From Ahaetulla prasina (lineage: Eukaryota > Chordata > Lepidosauria > Squamata > Colubridae): a stretch of DNA of 64,000 nucleotides. The notes below the pieces were generated by a model. It searched no databases. It worked only from the letters and a program-made list of their open reading frames with translations, and was not told the origin of the DNA. Within the stretch, counting starts at the first letter, position 1, and every line of letters starts with the position of its first letter. Below, one piece after another: positions 1-9,678 of this stretch. The DNA lies in the NCBI RefSeq assembly GCF_028640845.1, contig NC_080546.1, positions 72,149,051 through 72,213,050 on the forward strand, given 5' to 3'. The position numbers were made by a program, and so were the translations under genes.

Positions 1-287
1 GCTGAAACCCGAGCTAGTGGGGAAGAGCCAGCAACTCAGCCACTGCTGGGAGTCAGCCAGTAACTCAGTTTCTAGAAGATGTGATAGTTGGAATTCATGA
101 TGGAGAAGAAACAACATACAAGAAGGAGATGGTACAGCAAAGCTCAACGTCCGTCCAGTCTGAAGGACTGAGTCAAAAGCTGGAAGGCCCTAGCAACAGG
201 GGCGAGACTTACAACTTGACAGACTCAGTCCTTCATCTGAACAGAGTACAACTCATTCCATTCCTGGATGTTGTCTCCACCTAGGGG
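1..287. other. Unidentified sequence at window start
   Basis: GC is higher than in the neighbouring DNA. A 67-codon plus-strand frame (81-284) has a polar, Ser/Thr/Glu-rich product with no domain I recognise. A purine-rich run at 282-293 directly precedes the LINE fragment. It could be the edge of another retroelement or an old gene fragment; I cannot assign it. Confidence 0.3.
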
Positions 288-576
288 GAGAATACAACTT
301 CAGTAACAGAGTTGTCAATGCCTGGAATGCACTACCTGACTTTGTGGTTTCTTCCCCAAATCCCCAAAACTTTAATCTTAGACTGTCTACTGTTGACCTC
401 ACCCATTCCTAAGAGGTCTGTAAGGGCGTGCATAAGCACACCAGCATGCTTATCATCCCTGTTCTAATGTTTTCTTTAATTAGTGCCCCTTTCATGTATT
501 TATAATTATGTTTACACTTGTATCTGTTATAAAATACATGCTTGATGAAAATAAAAGTAAATAAAAATAAATAAAA
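288..576 (+). mobile_element. CR1-like LINE, 5'-truncated 3' end
   Basis: The left part encodes the C-terminal tail of a jockey/CR1-type ORF2 (a degraded 'RVVNAWNALPD' motif followed by 'TVDLTHS'). It is followed by a 3' UTR shared with the copy at 14170-15095 and an A-rich (AAATA)n tail. The same C-terminus is better preserved at 42882-43475 and 9120-9638. Only the last ~40 codons remain, so the copy is dead. Confidence 0.75.
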
Positions 577-2799
577 TACTTGGAATAAACAATGTCTTCA
601 ACTTTTGTTTAAATTCAGAATTGTGCTATGTATACTACTGACATATTGCCTCCTAAAATCTAATTTATTACATCATGACATGCACATGATTTATTAGAAT
701 GTTACTAACAAAAATAATTGGTTAAAATGAACTCAGTGGGAGAAGATAATACACTTATTTGGTTGGTTAATATAATTTTGATATTGAAAGCCAATTGTCA
801 ATCATGTGCAATAGTTATAAAGCAAAAAATAATAATCATAAAATCTTAAATTTTATTATTTTTAACTAGAATTTTCATCACTAACTTTATAATAAAAATG
901 CTCCAAATTTTATCCTAGTTCTGCAAATGATAAGTGGAAATGGAGCAGAGATGTCATTGGCTAAGGATATATGAAAATTTTTATAGAAGTGCATTTAATT
1001 TTCTTTATTGGCATCCAAAACACTGCAGTATAAATTTTTATAAGCCAATACCTACTTCATAAATACTACTGTCATGCTGCAAATTATAAACACATTACTT
1101 ACACAATATGTTATAATTAAAAGTGAAGCTATACTATTATAAATATATTATACACACAATAATGTTATAATTAAAAATGAAGCTGAAAGATACATCAGCA
1201 TTACCTAAGTTTTCTTACCATGGTAAAGACAAATGCAAATGAAATTAATTGAAAGAAAAAGAAGATCCAATCAGATTACATTAAAATCAACTCTTAATGC
1301 TAGTGAATCAGTGAAGCAAAGTGAACAGTGGATACCTGATTATATTACATAATACTTTCTCAACTAAGCTTTCAAGCCTCTATTTAGCTCATATCACATG
1401 GATTGCAATAACTTTTGTTAAATAATTGCATTTTTACTGAATGTTCAGAAAATTCACTCACTGGTTAATATGTGTATTAACATACATCTTGCAGTGAAAA
1501 TAAGAATAACTGAGTCTACATAGCTTTTGATATAGCTATCAAAATAACTGCTACACAAAGAGGGGGAAAGTAAGTCCAATGCTTGTATATTTATATGTAT
1601 TAATTCAGACTTAGAGATCAGTCTGAAAACAGATACTTTTTATTATTCTATGAAAAAAACAGTTATCTCCACTAATTCATACATCAAAGCATACAAACCA
1701 ACTCAAAAGCTTGCTGACAAGAAGAATTAAGGCAGAACGCCCACCGTGCACAATACTTCATTTTGAGTGATGGCTCTATAAGACTATATCTCCTATACTT
1801 TTCCTATATTTTTTCAAAAAAGCCCATTAAAATATAGTACTTATCATATCTGTAACTAGGGCATGATGAAGCTTTGGAAACTGTTGTGTTTTCAATAATA
1901 TGCCAACCTTCATTTCATCCCCAGCCCATTTTGAAAGTAGTAATTGAACAGTCTTTAGCTGTTCAAGTTCTTTCCTTGATGAATTATATACAACATCTAA
2001 TTATATACAACACTTCCTTGACAATACTGTTAATGACACAGAGGATGAAATTTGCTAACTCATATCACTGAGCATTACCTTGCTGGTTGATGGCACTGCC
2101 CTCCATAATCATTTTGGCTTGAGCTGAATGAAAGACCAGATGCTTAATTTTCACAGGCACAGATGTGAGGAGCAGGAAAAGGAGCCTCAGAAGAGTTTCT
2201 GAATTAATAAGAACGCTCCATTGAGTGTGTATAAGATTTCATGTTTCACACGAGAAGGAAATTTAGCCCTCTAGACCAGGAGATATTTTATTGCTGAAAC
2301 CTTTTCTCCACAGAATTCCTTTTTTAAAAAAACTTGCTCTTGACAATAACTTATCTGGAAGGCATTGTTCAAAGTTCTAGTCCTAGTAAACAATTGGAAT
2401 CAAATAGTTGGTGATGATTGTTTCTGTGTGGCTGTATTTATTCATTTCCAGTGGCTATTAACTGTTAACAGTCTGAAATGAGCTATTTGTCTCTTTCAGG
2501 CATAATGGTATTCAAAGCAACATCAAAGTCTGCACCATTTCTTTTTTTCTCTCTTAAGCAATGGGTCTACATCTCCAAAATAACTGGGATGTGTTTTAAA
2601 GTAATTTTCCAAAGGTTTTCTAGACACCATTTGGCACTCATTTTTAATCAAGGCTTACAAAGTATTTTCTCTCCCTGCTGCTCTTTTCTCTTTCACACCG
2701 CAGATTTGAAAATTAATTTCAAACAAGGGATTAGTGGTACTAATACGTTAACAGTATTCTAGAATATATCTAGTTTAAAACCTTTGAACAAACTTGTAC
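577..2799. other. AT-rich DNA, no supported gene
   Basis: Short frames at 1874-2071 and 2478-2762 have unbiased codon use and no recognisable domain. Intronic or intergenic character. I see no repeat family I can name. Confidence 0.5.
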
Positions 2800-2807
2800 A
2801 AACAGTT

Positions 2808-3001
2808 CAGGGTGGTACTCATTTACCTTCGCTACCGGTTCGCAAATGTGAGACCACCTCCACGCATGCGTAGGGACTTCCGTGCATGCGCAGATTGTCA
2901 AAAACGGGATGTGATGACATCCAGGTGGGTGGGCGGAGCCTCCTGCAGCCGCTGCTACCGGTTTGGCCGAGCCGCATAGAACCGGTTGAATACCACCACT
3001 G
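2808..3001. mobile_element. hAT-type MITE with perfect 8-bp TSD
   Basis: The termini are inverted: CAGGGTGGTACTCA on the left and TGAATACCACCACTG on the right. The element is flanked by the identical octamer AAACAGTT at 2800-2807 and 3002-3009. An 8-bp duplication and CAG...CTG ends are hAT hallmarks. The 194-bp interior is GC-rich ('CGCATGCG' motifs) and non-coding, so it must have been mobilised in trans. Confidence 0.88.
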
Positions 3002-3009
3002 AAACAGTT

Positions 3010-4696
3010 GTGCAAAATCAGTGAAAGTTTAAACAATTGCTAATTCCACCAGTCTAGCCACCTACTAAAACTCACTGTCTCCTTCCCACTTCCAGCATCA
3101 CCTTAAGAAGAATACTTGGGGGATGTTTTTCTTCCCAGCTATTGATATCTGGTGAAAAGGCAAATAAAAGTAAGAATTTGCCTGTCACTTTCCTTAAATG
3201 ATTCCACATTAAAAATGTTAGGTAGCAACATTCCTAACCTAATCACTGAAGTAAAAGCATTGAGGATGGTGGAAAGTAGGTTGAAATGCTTTCCTGCTAT
3301 TTCAAGGACTGCAGGAAAGCACTTTGAATAAAAGCCCAACATTTTACCAGATCCATGTTGATATTTTTCCCACTCCTCATGATACTTTTCTACCAGAATG
3401 CTATCTACCTTAGCATAGGTTTATCCAGATAATGTGTATTTTAGTTACTTTTGCCAATGAAGTTAAAATTGATTCTCCTTAGCACTTCATATGTCATTTT
3501 AATGCCTTGATAGTCTAGAAAAAAATGCAATATGTATCCCAGGACTAGATAGCATTTCAATTTGATTCCAAAAAGAAAAAAAATGCTTTAGAAATGTGGG
3601 AGAAGAAGCATACCCCCTTTTCAATAACTCTTTAAAGAAGTGGCACCTTTGGCAATCCATATTTCTATCTGTGTTTCCTGGAAAAAAATGCCACTTCTTC
3701 GAAAAACTGCAGAAAGGTGTTGAATTCATGCTCCAAGGTGTGTTTAGGGAGGAGGAATTCAAAGCATCACGTAGCAAACAATGTGAGTTTTATACCAAAG
3801 AGTATATACCTCTGATGTGAAAATGACCTTAAGTCTAAAGAATTGAGAACAAAAAATTGGTTAAATAAAATTGTGAAGCTGAGTTGAGTTAAGCTATGTA
3901 CCATATGCCTGAAATCCTGACTGAGAACAGCATTACAAATAACATCCTAAAATTGCATTTGATTTACAACAGAATAAGATTCATAGACAAAAAAGAAAAT
4001 CAACATATTCTTGTTTGTCTAACGTTTAGCAGAATGCAATATACCTTAATTTTTATTATTAAAAATCTGTGTTTTCATTTCATTTTTGGTTGGACATGAA
4101 AAGTCAGATAAGAGGAATATTTTTTCTGCTGTTCTTAACCGAAACTCTTGTTTATACAACATAACAAACCATAGCACAAAAACACTGCTTGAGACTTCGA
4201 AAGTCAAAATCCAAAATCTTCTGGAAGTGTACTACCTAGGTGACAAGATATAATAAGCTGTTGGCTGCCAAAATTCCTAGAAGAATTGCATTTACCAGCT
4301 GCACTTAGATTCATTTGCTCTGATTAATACTACAATTAAATGCAGCTGCCAGCATTTCCTATTTTTATCTTGTTTTTAAACTTTAAAATATAATACCTAA
4401 AATATCCAAGATGCTAGATCAATCCAGCATCTCTTGACTTCTGATCACACTTTGTATATAATATATTCAATAGGTGGACAATATTATTGGGTGAAATTAC
4501 TATTATTTTATTTATATTAACCATTACTGGCATAACAGTACAGACATGACTGTGTTTGAGACTAAATAAGTTACTTAATTCTCATAATGTTTCTCTAGGA
4601 TAAATTTAAAATACCAGCTTTTGTAAATAGCCTAAAAACTGAATAAAGAAATTGCTAGTAAACTTTGTCATGGTCTGCAAATGCTGCTCAGTATAG
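3010..4696. other. AT-rich DNA, no supported gene
   Basis: Two overlapping frames on opposite strands (3499-3820) coincide with a weak inverted repeat (11-bp arms at 3635-3645 and 3689-3699). That repeat may be a decayed relative of the foldback element at 39030-39166. Nothing else is assignable. Confidence 0.4.
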
Positions 4697-4704
4697 ACAC
4701 ACTG

Positions 4705-5254
4705 CAGTGGTGGGTTTCAAATTTTTTTACTACTGGTTCCGTGGGTGTGGCTTGGTGGGTGTGGCAGGGGAAGGATACTGTAAAATCTTTGTTCCCTCTC
4801 CACTCCAGGGGAAGGTTACTGCAAAATCCTCATTTCCTCCCAATCAGCTGAGACTCGGGAAGCAGAGAATAGATGGGGGCAGGGCCAGTCAGAAATGGTA
4901 TTTACCAGTTCTCCAAACTACTCAAAATTGCCGCTATGAGTTTTTGTTTTGTTTTTTGAATTTATATCCCGCCCTTCTCCGAAGACTCAGGGCGGCTTAC
5001 AATGTGTCAAGCAATAGTCTTCATCCATTTGTATATTATATACAAAGTCAACTTTATTGGCCCCAACAATCTGGGTCTTCATTTTACCTACCTTATAAAG
5101 GAGGGAAGGCTGAGTCAACCTTGGGCCCGGTGGGGCTTGAACCTGCAGTAATTGCAAGCAGCTGTGTTAATAACAGACAGACTTAGTCTGTTGAGCCACC
5201 AGAGGCCACCAGAGTTCTCCAGAACTGGTCAGAACCTGCTAAAACCCACCTCTG
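4705..5254. mobile_element. hAT-type MITE split by a SINE
   Basis: The left end CAGTGGTGGGTTTCA and the right end AACCCACCTCTG match the intact copy at 23251-23525. Flanking octamers are ACACACTG (4697-4704) and ATACACTG (5255-5262), 7 of 8 identical. The interior is the same as the 23-kb copy except for ~270 bp of SINE (4941-5211), so the MITE predates the SINE insertion. Confidence 0.87.
4941..5211 (-). mobile_element. tRNA-derived SINE with L3/CR1-type 3' tail
   Basis: Read on the minus strand it has a tRNA-like head (A-box near TGGCTCAACAG, B-box near GGTTCAAGCCC), a ~130-bp body, and a 3' hairpin built on 'CCGCCCTGAGTC...GAAGGGCGG' like the L3/CR1-type LINE ends in this window. The tail is T-rich on the plus strand. 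The short flank GAGTT on both sides (4938-4942; 5212-5216) is a likely TSD. Shared 3' hairpins imply mobilisation by the L3-type LINE machinery. Confidence 0.85.
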
Positions 5255-5278
5255 ATACACTGTCTAATACTGATGTGC

Positions 5279-5912
5279 AGGTAGTCCTTGATTTACAAGT
5301 GGTTGCCTAACAACTGTTCAAAGTTATGGATCTCCAAAAAACTACTTAAGACCTATTTTAAAAATTATAATGGCTGAATACGCATCTTGCAGTTACATGA
5401 ACACATTTTGGGTGCCTAGAACCTGGATCATCTTTATGGATATTTATAGGATCCTGTAGTCATGTGGGCATGATATGTTTTTTCCCAGTTTTTGGCATTA
5501 GCTTCCAGTTTCCAGAAAAAAGTGCCCTTTTGGGAAAATGGGCCGGAATAGCTCAGGCTGTAAGGAGCCTGTTATTAGAACACAATAGCCTGCAATTACT
5601 GCAGGTTCAAGCCCGGCCCAAGGTTGACTCAGCCTTCCATCCTTTATAAGGTAGGTAAAATGAGGACCCAGATTGTTGGGGGGGCAATAAGTTGACTTTG
5701 TAAATATACAAATAGAATGAGACTATTGCCTTATACACTGTAAGCCGCCCTGAGTCTTCGGAGAAGGGCGGGATATAAATGTAAATTTAAAAAAATGGAT
5801 TTGTTTAGCGACCATGGCATTTGCTTTATGATCATCACAAAAAAATCAAAAAATTTTGTCAGGTCATGTGATGCCTTGACTTTTGATTGGGCTCAATTTA
5901 AAGGACTTCCTA
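5279..5912. mobile_element. Decayed hAT-like element (CAGGTAGTCC type), interrupted by a SINE
   Basis: The left end starts CAGGTAGTCCTTGATTTACA. The motif 'gttcaaagttatgg' follows, typical of a repeat also seen at 11555-11660, 18745-19140 and 47225-47585. After the SINE (5541-5797) the sequence resumes with 'tttagcgaccatggc' and ends in AGGACTTCCTAT, roughly inverse to the start. TSDs are not clear. Confidence 0.55.
5541..5797 (+). mobile_element. tRNA-derived SINE, second head subtype
   Basis: Begins GGCCGGAATAGCTCAGG (A-box) with B-box GGTTCAAGCCC, followed by the same body as the other SINEs ('AAGGTTGACTCAGCC...ACCCAGATTGTTGGG') and the hairpin GCCGCCCTGAGTC...GAAGGGCGGG. The tRNA-like head differs from that at 4941-5211 but matches the copy at 15690-15955. 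Confidence 0.85.
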
Positions 5913-5932
5913 TACGTGTTATGCAATTACAT

Positions 5933-6313
5933 ACTGTATTTTTCGCTCCATAAGATGCACTTCCCTCCCCCTCCCAAAAAAAAAAAGGTGGTGGAAATGT
6001 CTGTGCGTCTTATGGAACGAATATTGCAACCTGGCCATGGGGTCCTTTTACAGTGCTGAACCCCGCCTCTTCTGTCTCTTTTCCGCAGTGCAGGAATCAA
6101 TAGGCAGAGCTGGAATATGAGAGGACACCTACCTGTGGGCCTCTCAGGTCCACCTCCTGCCCTCACTACACTGCTACTTTATATTTGGTGCTCCATATTC
6201 ATAATGAGACAGCGCTCCATATTCACAGTACTCTGAATATTTTTTTCTTGTTTTCCTCCTTCAAACCTAGGTGCGTTTTATGGTCAGGTGTGTCTTACAG
6301 TGAAAAAAATACT
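5933..6313. mobile_element. MITE with 'tacagtattttt' inverted ends
   Basis: The left end 'ctgtatttttcgctccat' and the right end 'gaaaaaaatactgta' are imperfect inverted repeats, continued inward by matching 'ATAAGAYGCAC' type sequence. It is a non-coding DNA transposon derivative. Family and TSD remain unresolved. Confidence 0.6.
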
Positions 6314-6457
6314 GTAATTTCTATATGAAGGAAATCATTTTTAGAAGGTATTTGTGAATATTACTGTCAATACAAAAATAAAAAAGGTGAACAATAGACT
6401 CTATGTTAATATAATTTCACCAAGGAAGTAACAGATAGCACTGTACAGGTAGTCCTC

Positions 6458-6775
6458 AACAGAATAGAATAGAATAGAATAGAATAGAATAGAATAGAAT
6501 AGAATAGAACAGAACAGAACAGAACAGAACAGAACAGAACAGAACAGAACAGAATAGAATAGAATAGAATAGAATAGAATTTTTTATTGGCCAAGTGTGA
6601 TTGGTCACACAAGGAATTTGACTTGGTGCATATGCTCTCAGTGTACATAAAAGAAAAGATACCTTCATCAAGGTACAACACTTACAACACAAATGGTGGT
6701 CAATATGTCAATATAAATCATAAGGATTGCCAGCAACAAAGTTACAGTCATACAGTCATAAGTGGAAAGAGATTG
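6458..6775 (-). mobile_element. Rex1-like LINE 3' end with pentanucleotide tail
   Basis: On the minus strand the 3' UTR ('tgagagcatatgcaccaag', 'cacacttggccaataaa') runs into (ATTCT)n. The same 3' end terminates the RT-coding copies at 31187 and 56140, which links this fragment to the Rex1-like LINE. It is 5'-truncated to ~320 bp. Confidence 0.85.
6462..6582. repeat. (AGAAT)n-(AGAAC)n-(AGAAT)n microsatellite
   Basis: About 24 pentamers in three blocks: AGAAT, then a homogenised AGAAC core, then AGAAT again. It is the 3' tail of the adjacent LINE. Long Ser/Ile/Leu/Phe frames across it are artefacts of the array. Confidence 0.95.
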
Positions 6776-7183
6776 AGGATTCTAGTCCTCAAGGGACGAA
6801 CCTAATGGAGCCTGCCCATTAGGGTCGTAAGTCAGAACATTCTTCAAATAAATCAGACTCAATTTTACGAATTTTTAAAATCAAATTCATTAATTGAATC
6901 AAATGGGTCGTCAAATGAATGAAGTTCTGACTTATTATTCCCTCCGATTCATTCATTGATCACTGCCATCATTAACTGAAAGGCTTTCCCTGCTTTTTAA
7001 AAAAACCCACTTGCTGCTTGTCAGCTCAAGAGTCTTCAGACAGCTGCCCAGACCAGGGTTGTGGGGTAGGGCAGTAATTTGCAGAACTCTTGTAATAATA
7101 CAAACTCTAGATTGTAGTTGCTTTAAAAAAAAACCACTTGCCACTAATTAGCTTAAGAGATACTAGCCAGGGACCCAGAGGAG

Positions 7184-7285
7184 ATTTATTTATTTATTTA
7201 TTTATTTTATTTTTGTCACAACAATATACATAAGCATCACACAAAATGATTATATAGTATATAAACATATATATGAGGAAATATA
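7184..7285 (-). mobile_element. Distal 3' UTR and tail of CR1-like LINE
   Basis: Read on the minus strand: 'gcttatgtatattgttgtgac' then (AAATA)n. The same terminus lies at 44750-44835 and, without a PLE, at 41150-41215. It is the missing 3' end of the minus-strand LINE at 9060-10450; PLE sequence separates the two parts. Confidence 0.65.
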
Positions 7286-7289
7286 AGGA

Positions 7290-7305
7290 AGTATAAGTAT
7301 ATATA

Positions 7306-7373
<68 letters not shown>

Positions 7374-7481
7374 TCTTTGGTTGTTCGGGTTTTCTCCGTG
7401 TAATTGTGTCCAATTTACACGGAGAAATCAATAAACAAGACTAACACCGTGAAAACCTCAGAAAACAAATATATATATACA

Positions 7482-7541
<60 letters not shown>

Positions 7542-7545
7542 TTGT
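7290..7545. repeat. TA arrays enclosing an inverted pair of PLE ends
   Basis: (TA)n occupies ~7310-7371 and ~7485-7541. Between them a minus-type PLE end ('ggtctttggttgttcggg') is followed by a plus-type end ('gaaaacctcagaaaac'). A short hairpin with arms 'tttctccgtgtaattg' and 'caatttacacggagaaa' joins them. These are two PLE termini abutting with the coding parts lost. Confidence 0.75.
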
Positions 7546-7899
7546 TTTCTGAGGTTTTCACGGGTGTTTGTATGTAGGTCTTTGGTTGTTCGGGTTTTGT
7601 CCCGTGTAAAATTGGAAGTGTCTTGGCGACGTTTCGACGAAGTCTCATTCGTCATCTTCAGGCTTCAGCTTCGTGCTTCTGGGAGCAGTGTGTGATCGCA
7701 GCTGTTTCTTCCTTTTAACTGCTAGTGGGGGTTTGAACTGATTGGGTGGGAGTTTGGCTGTGCTCTGATTGGATGGGGTTTTTTTTGTGCTCTGATTGGC
7801 TGGGGGTGTGTCCTGTTTGGGTGGGGGCTTGGTTGTGCTCAGTTTAGTCTGTGTTGCAGAGGGATTTGAGCTGGTGAGCTGCATAGCTGTTGTTTGGCT
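7545..7899 (-). mobile_element. Penelope-like element, 5'-truncated copy
   Basis: Minus-strand reading encodes the Pro/Gln/Thr-rich C-terminal tail ('QDTPPANQSTKK', 'KLKPEDDE') seen at the end of the 7950-8924 frame. It ends through the hammerhead-like core (7629-7662) and the common terminus. It is cut at 7899, where a short TA run and the next PLE unit begin in the opposite orientation. Confidence 0.85.
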
Positions 7900-7949
7900 A
7901 TATATATATATGTAGATCTTTGGTTATTCGGGTTTTCTCCCGCGTAAAA

Positions 7950-8924
7950 TTGGAAGTTCAAGACAGAGAACAAGAAAACGGCACAGCCCTCCTCCCATAT
8001 ATAAAAGGCACCACAGACAGAATCAGCAAGATCCTCCACAAACACAACATCAAGACAGCATTCTGCACAAACAGAAAAATATCCACCATCCTAAAAAACC
8101 CCAAAGACAAAATTGAGTTAGAAAATCAAGGAGTATATGAAATCCCATGCACCGCCTGCCCCACCACATCCATTGGACAAACCAACAGAAGAATAAGTGC
8201 ACGCATTGAAGAACACAAGAACTCATTCAAAAAAGAGGAACCAACTTCTTCCCTGGTCCAACACTTTAAAGTCACAGGACATGATATTGACTTTAAAAAG
8301 ACCAGAACTATCGCCAAAACTGAACACTTTAACAACAGAATAATCAGAGAAGCCATTGAGATAGAAAAACGCCCACACAGCATGAACAAACGAGATGACA
8401 CCTCCCGCCTACCAGCCATTTGGAAACCCGCCCTTATTGACAAACGAGTCCCTAACACGAGGAATGACACCAGACCCACACTCACGAGGTCCACACAGGA
8501 TGTCACCACTGCACATCCACCCAGAAAGCAGACCCAAACCCACACTGATCATGAAACACGACCAAGGACCAGAAGCCAGACCGCAGCTGCAACATTAGCC
8601 ATTTCAAACCCCTCCAATCCATACATGCAGCAGACTGACACCCACTATGAAGATGTAGCACGACCACAAAGCCAAACAACAGCTATGCAGCTCACCAGCT
8701 CAAATCCCCCTGCAACACAGACTAAACTGAGCACAAGCAAGCCCCCACCAACACAGGACACACCCCCAGCCAATCAGAGCACAAAAAAAACCCCATCCAA
8801 TCAGAGCACAGCCAAGCTCCCACCCAATCAATTCAAACCCCCACTAGCAGTTAAAAGGAAGAAACAGCTGCGATCACACATTGCTCCCAGAAGCACGAAG
8901 CTGAAGCCTGAAGATGACGAATGA
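7950..8924 (+). pseudogene. PLE GIY-YIG endonuclease fragment (RT missing)
   Basis: The frame is open for ~325 codons. It begins in the linker after the RT ('LLPYIKGTTDRISKILHKH', 'IKTAFCTNRKI'), then enters the GIY-YIG-like nuclease: 'GVYEIPCTACP' supplies the GVY half and 'TSIGQTNRR' the YIG half. The usual Tyr of YIG is Ser here. 'RIEEHKN' and a Glu-rich helix follow, as in PLE nucleases. Paired cysteines ('CTAC') match the PLE-specific zinc-like insert. The last ~150 residues are low-complexity Thr/Pro/Gln and end 'KLKPEDDE'. PLE nucleases nick the target for primed reverse transcription. With no RT and a Ser for the Tyr, this copy is unlikely to be autonomous or active. No start codon is assigned because the element is 5'-truncated. 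Confidence 0.8.
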
Positions 8925-8941
8925 GACTTCGTCGAAACGTC
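8908..8941 (+). ncRNA. Hammerhead-ribozyme-like core in PLE terminus
   Basis: CTGAAGA (8908-8914) fits the hammerhead CUGANGA box. A 5-bp stem GACGA/TCGTC (8916-8920; 8929-8933) is followed by GAAA and then CGTC, which contains a GUC cleavage triplet. One T bulges before the stem and helix I is weak (about two pairs). PLEs are known to encode hammerhead motifs with very short helix III that work as dimers. An identical core lies on the minus strand at 7629-7662. Activity is inferred, not shown. Confidence 0.45.
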
Positions 8942-9022
8942 GCCAAGACACTTCCAATTTTACGCGGGAGAAAACCCGAATAACCAAAGATCTACATACA
9001 AACACCAGCGAAAACCTCAGAA

Positions 9023-9025
<3 letters not shown>

Positions 9026-9059
<34 letters not shown>
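9026..9059. repeat. (TA)n array
   Basis: A pure TA run between the PLE terminus and the CR1-like LINE 3' UTR. The mirrored arrangement occurs at 43538-43620. Confidence 0.95.
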
Positions 9060-9063
<4 letters not shown>

Positions 9064-9119
9064 AAAAGAAAACAATAGGACAGGAACGGTAGGCACATTT
9101 GTGCTCTTATGCACGCCCC

Positions 9120-9638
9120 TTACGGACCTCTTAGGAATGGGGTGAGGTCAATGGTAGACAGTTTTTGGTTAAAGCTTTTGGGATTATGAGAAGAGACCAC
9201 AGAATCAGGTAAAGTGTTCCAAGCACTGATAATTCTGTTACAGGTGTCATATTTTCTGCAATCTAGATTGAAGCGGTTAACATTAAGTTTAAATCTATTG
9301 GTAGCTCTTGTATTATTGCAATTGAAGCTGAAGTAGTCTTTAACAGGAGGGACATTACAATACATGATTGTATGAGTTAAACTTAGGTCTTGTCGAAGGA
9401 GACGGAGTTCTAAGTTTTCTAGACCTAGGATTTCAAGTCTGGTGGGATAAGGTATTTTGTTGTTTGCAGAGGAATGAAGAACTCTCCTTGTAAAATATTT
9501 CTGGACATGCTCAATTGTATTGATGTCAGAAATGTGGTAAGGGTTCCAGACAGTTGAGATGCATTCAAGAATTGGTCTAGCAAATGTTTTATATGCTCTG
9601 GTTAGTAGTGTAGTGTTTTTGGAAAAGAAGCTACGCAA
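9120..9638 (-). pseudogene. CR1-like ORF2 C-terminal domain
   Basis: 172 codons: 'RSFFSKNTTLLTRAYKTFARP', 'ILECISTVWNPYHISDIN', 'IEHVQKYFTRRVL', 'LEILGLENLELRLLRQDLS', ending 'IDLTPFLRGP'. This is the thumb/C-terminal region that follows the RT in jockey/CR1 ORF2 proteins ('RPILEY..VWNP', 'IE.VQ..FT'). The RT catalytic motifs lie upstream and are absent, so it cannot function. It is very similar to 42882-43475. Confidence 0.8.
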
Positions 9639-9678
9639 GATTAGGTTTACAACTCTTAGAGCCTTTTTTGCTATGTAG

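Larger units (their letters stand above)
7909..8998 (+). mobile_element. PLE unit with perfect 48-bp terminal inverted repeats
   Basis: Bases 7909-7956 and 8951-8998 are exact reverse complements, including private variants (GATCT, TTATT, CGCG) absent from the copy next door. Between them lies only the C-terminal GIY-YIG part of a PLE; the RT core is missing. Penelope elements are known to carry repeats in direct or inverted order, so an inverted terminal copy is plausible. The exact match implies recent formation or gene conversion. Confidence 0.85.

Noticed and set aside
1..290. Copia-like polyprotein end followed by a polypurine tract
   Set aside because: The purine run at 282-293 overlaps the LINE junction, and the 67-codon frame shows no copia-type motif.
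3596..3820. Hairpin with 11-bp arms as a separate element
   Set aside because: Arms too short and borders undefined; only a vague resemblance to the foldback family.
4941..5211. tRNA gene suggested by A- and B-box motifs
   Set aside because: The boxes belong to a SINE head with SINE body and LINE-type tail; there is no cloverleaf-capable stand-alone tRNA. The same applies to the other SINE copies.
6406..6692. Two overlapping frames with long Ser-Ile-Leu-Phe-Tyr repeats
   Set aside because: They are translations of the AGAAT/AGAAC array; the same happens at 17116-17365, 56371-56565 and 59870-60117.
7237..7655. Frames rich in alternating Tyr-Ile
   Set aside because: Translation of (TA)n arrays; no gene.
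7290..9059. CRISPR-like array, from short repeated blocks between unique segments
   Set aside because: The repeats are inverted PLE ends and TA arrays, not regularly spaced direct repeats; the genome is vertebrate.
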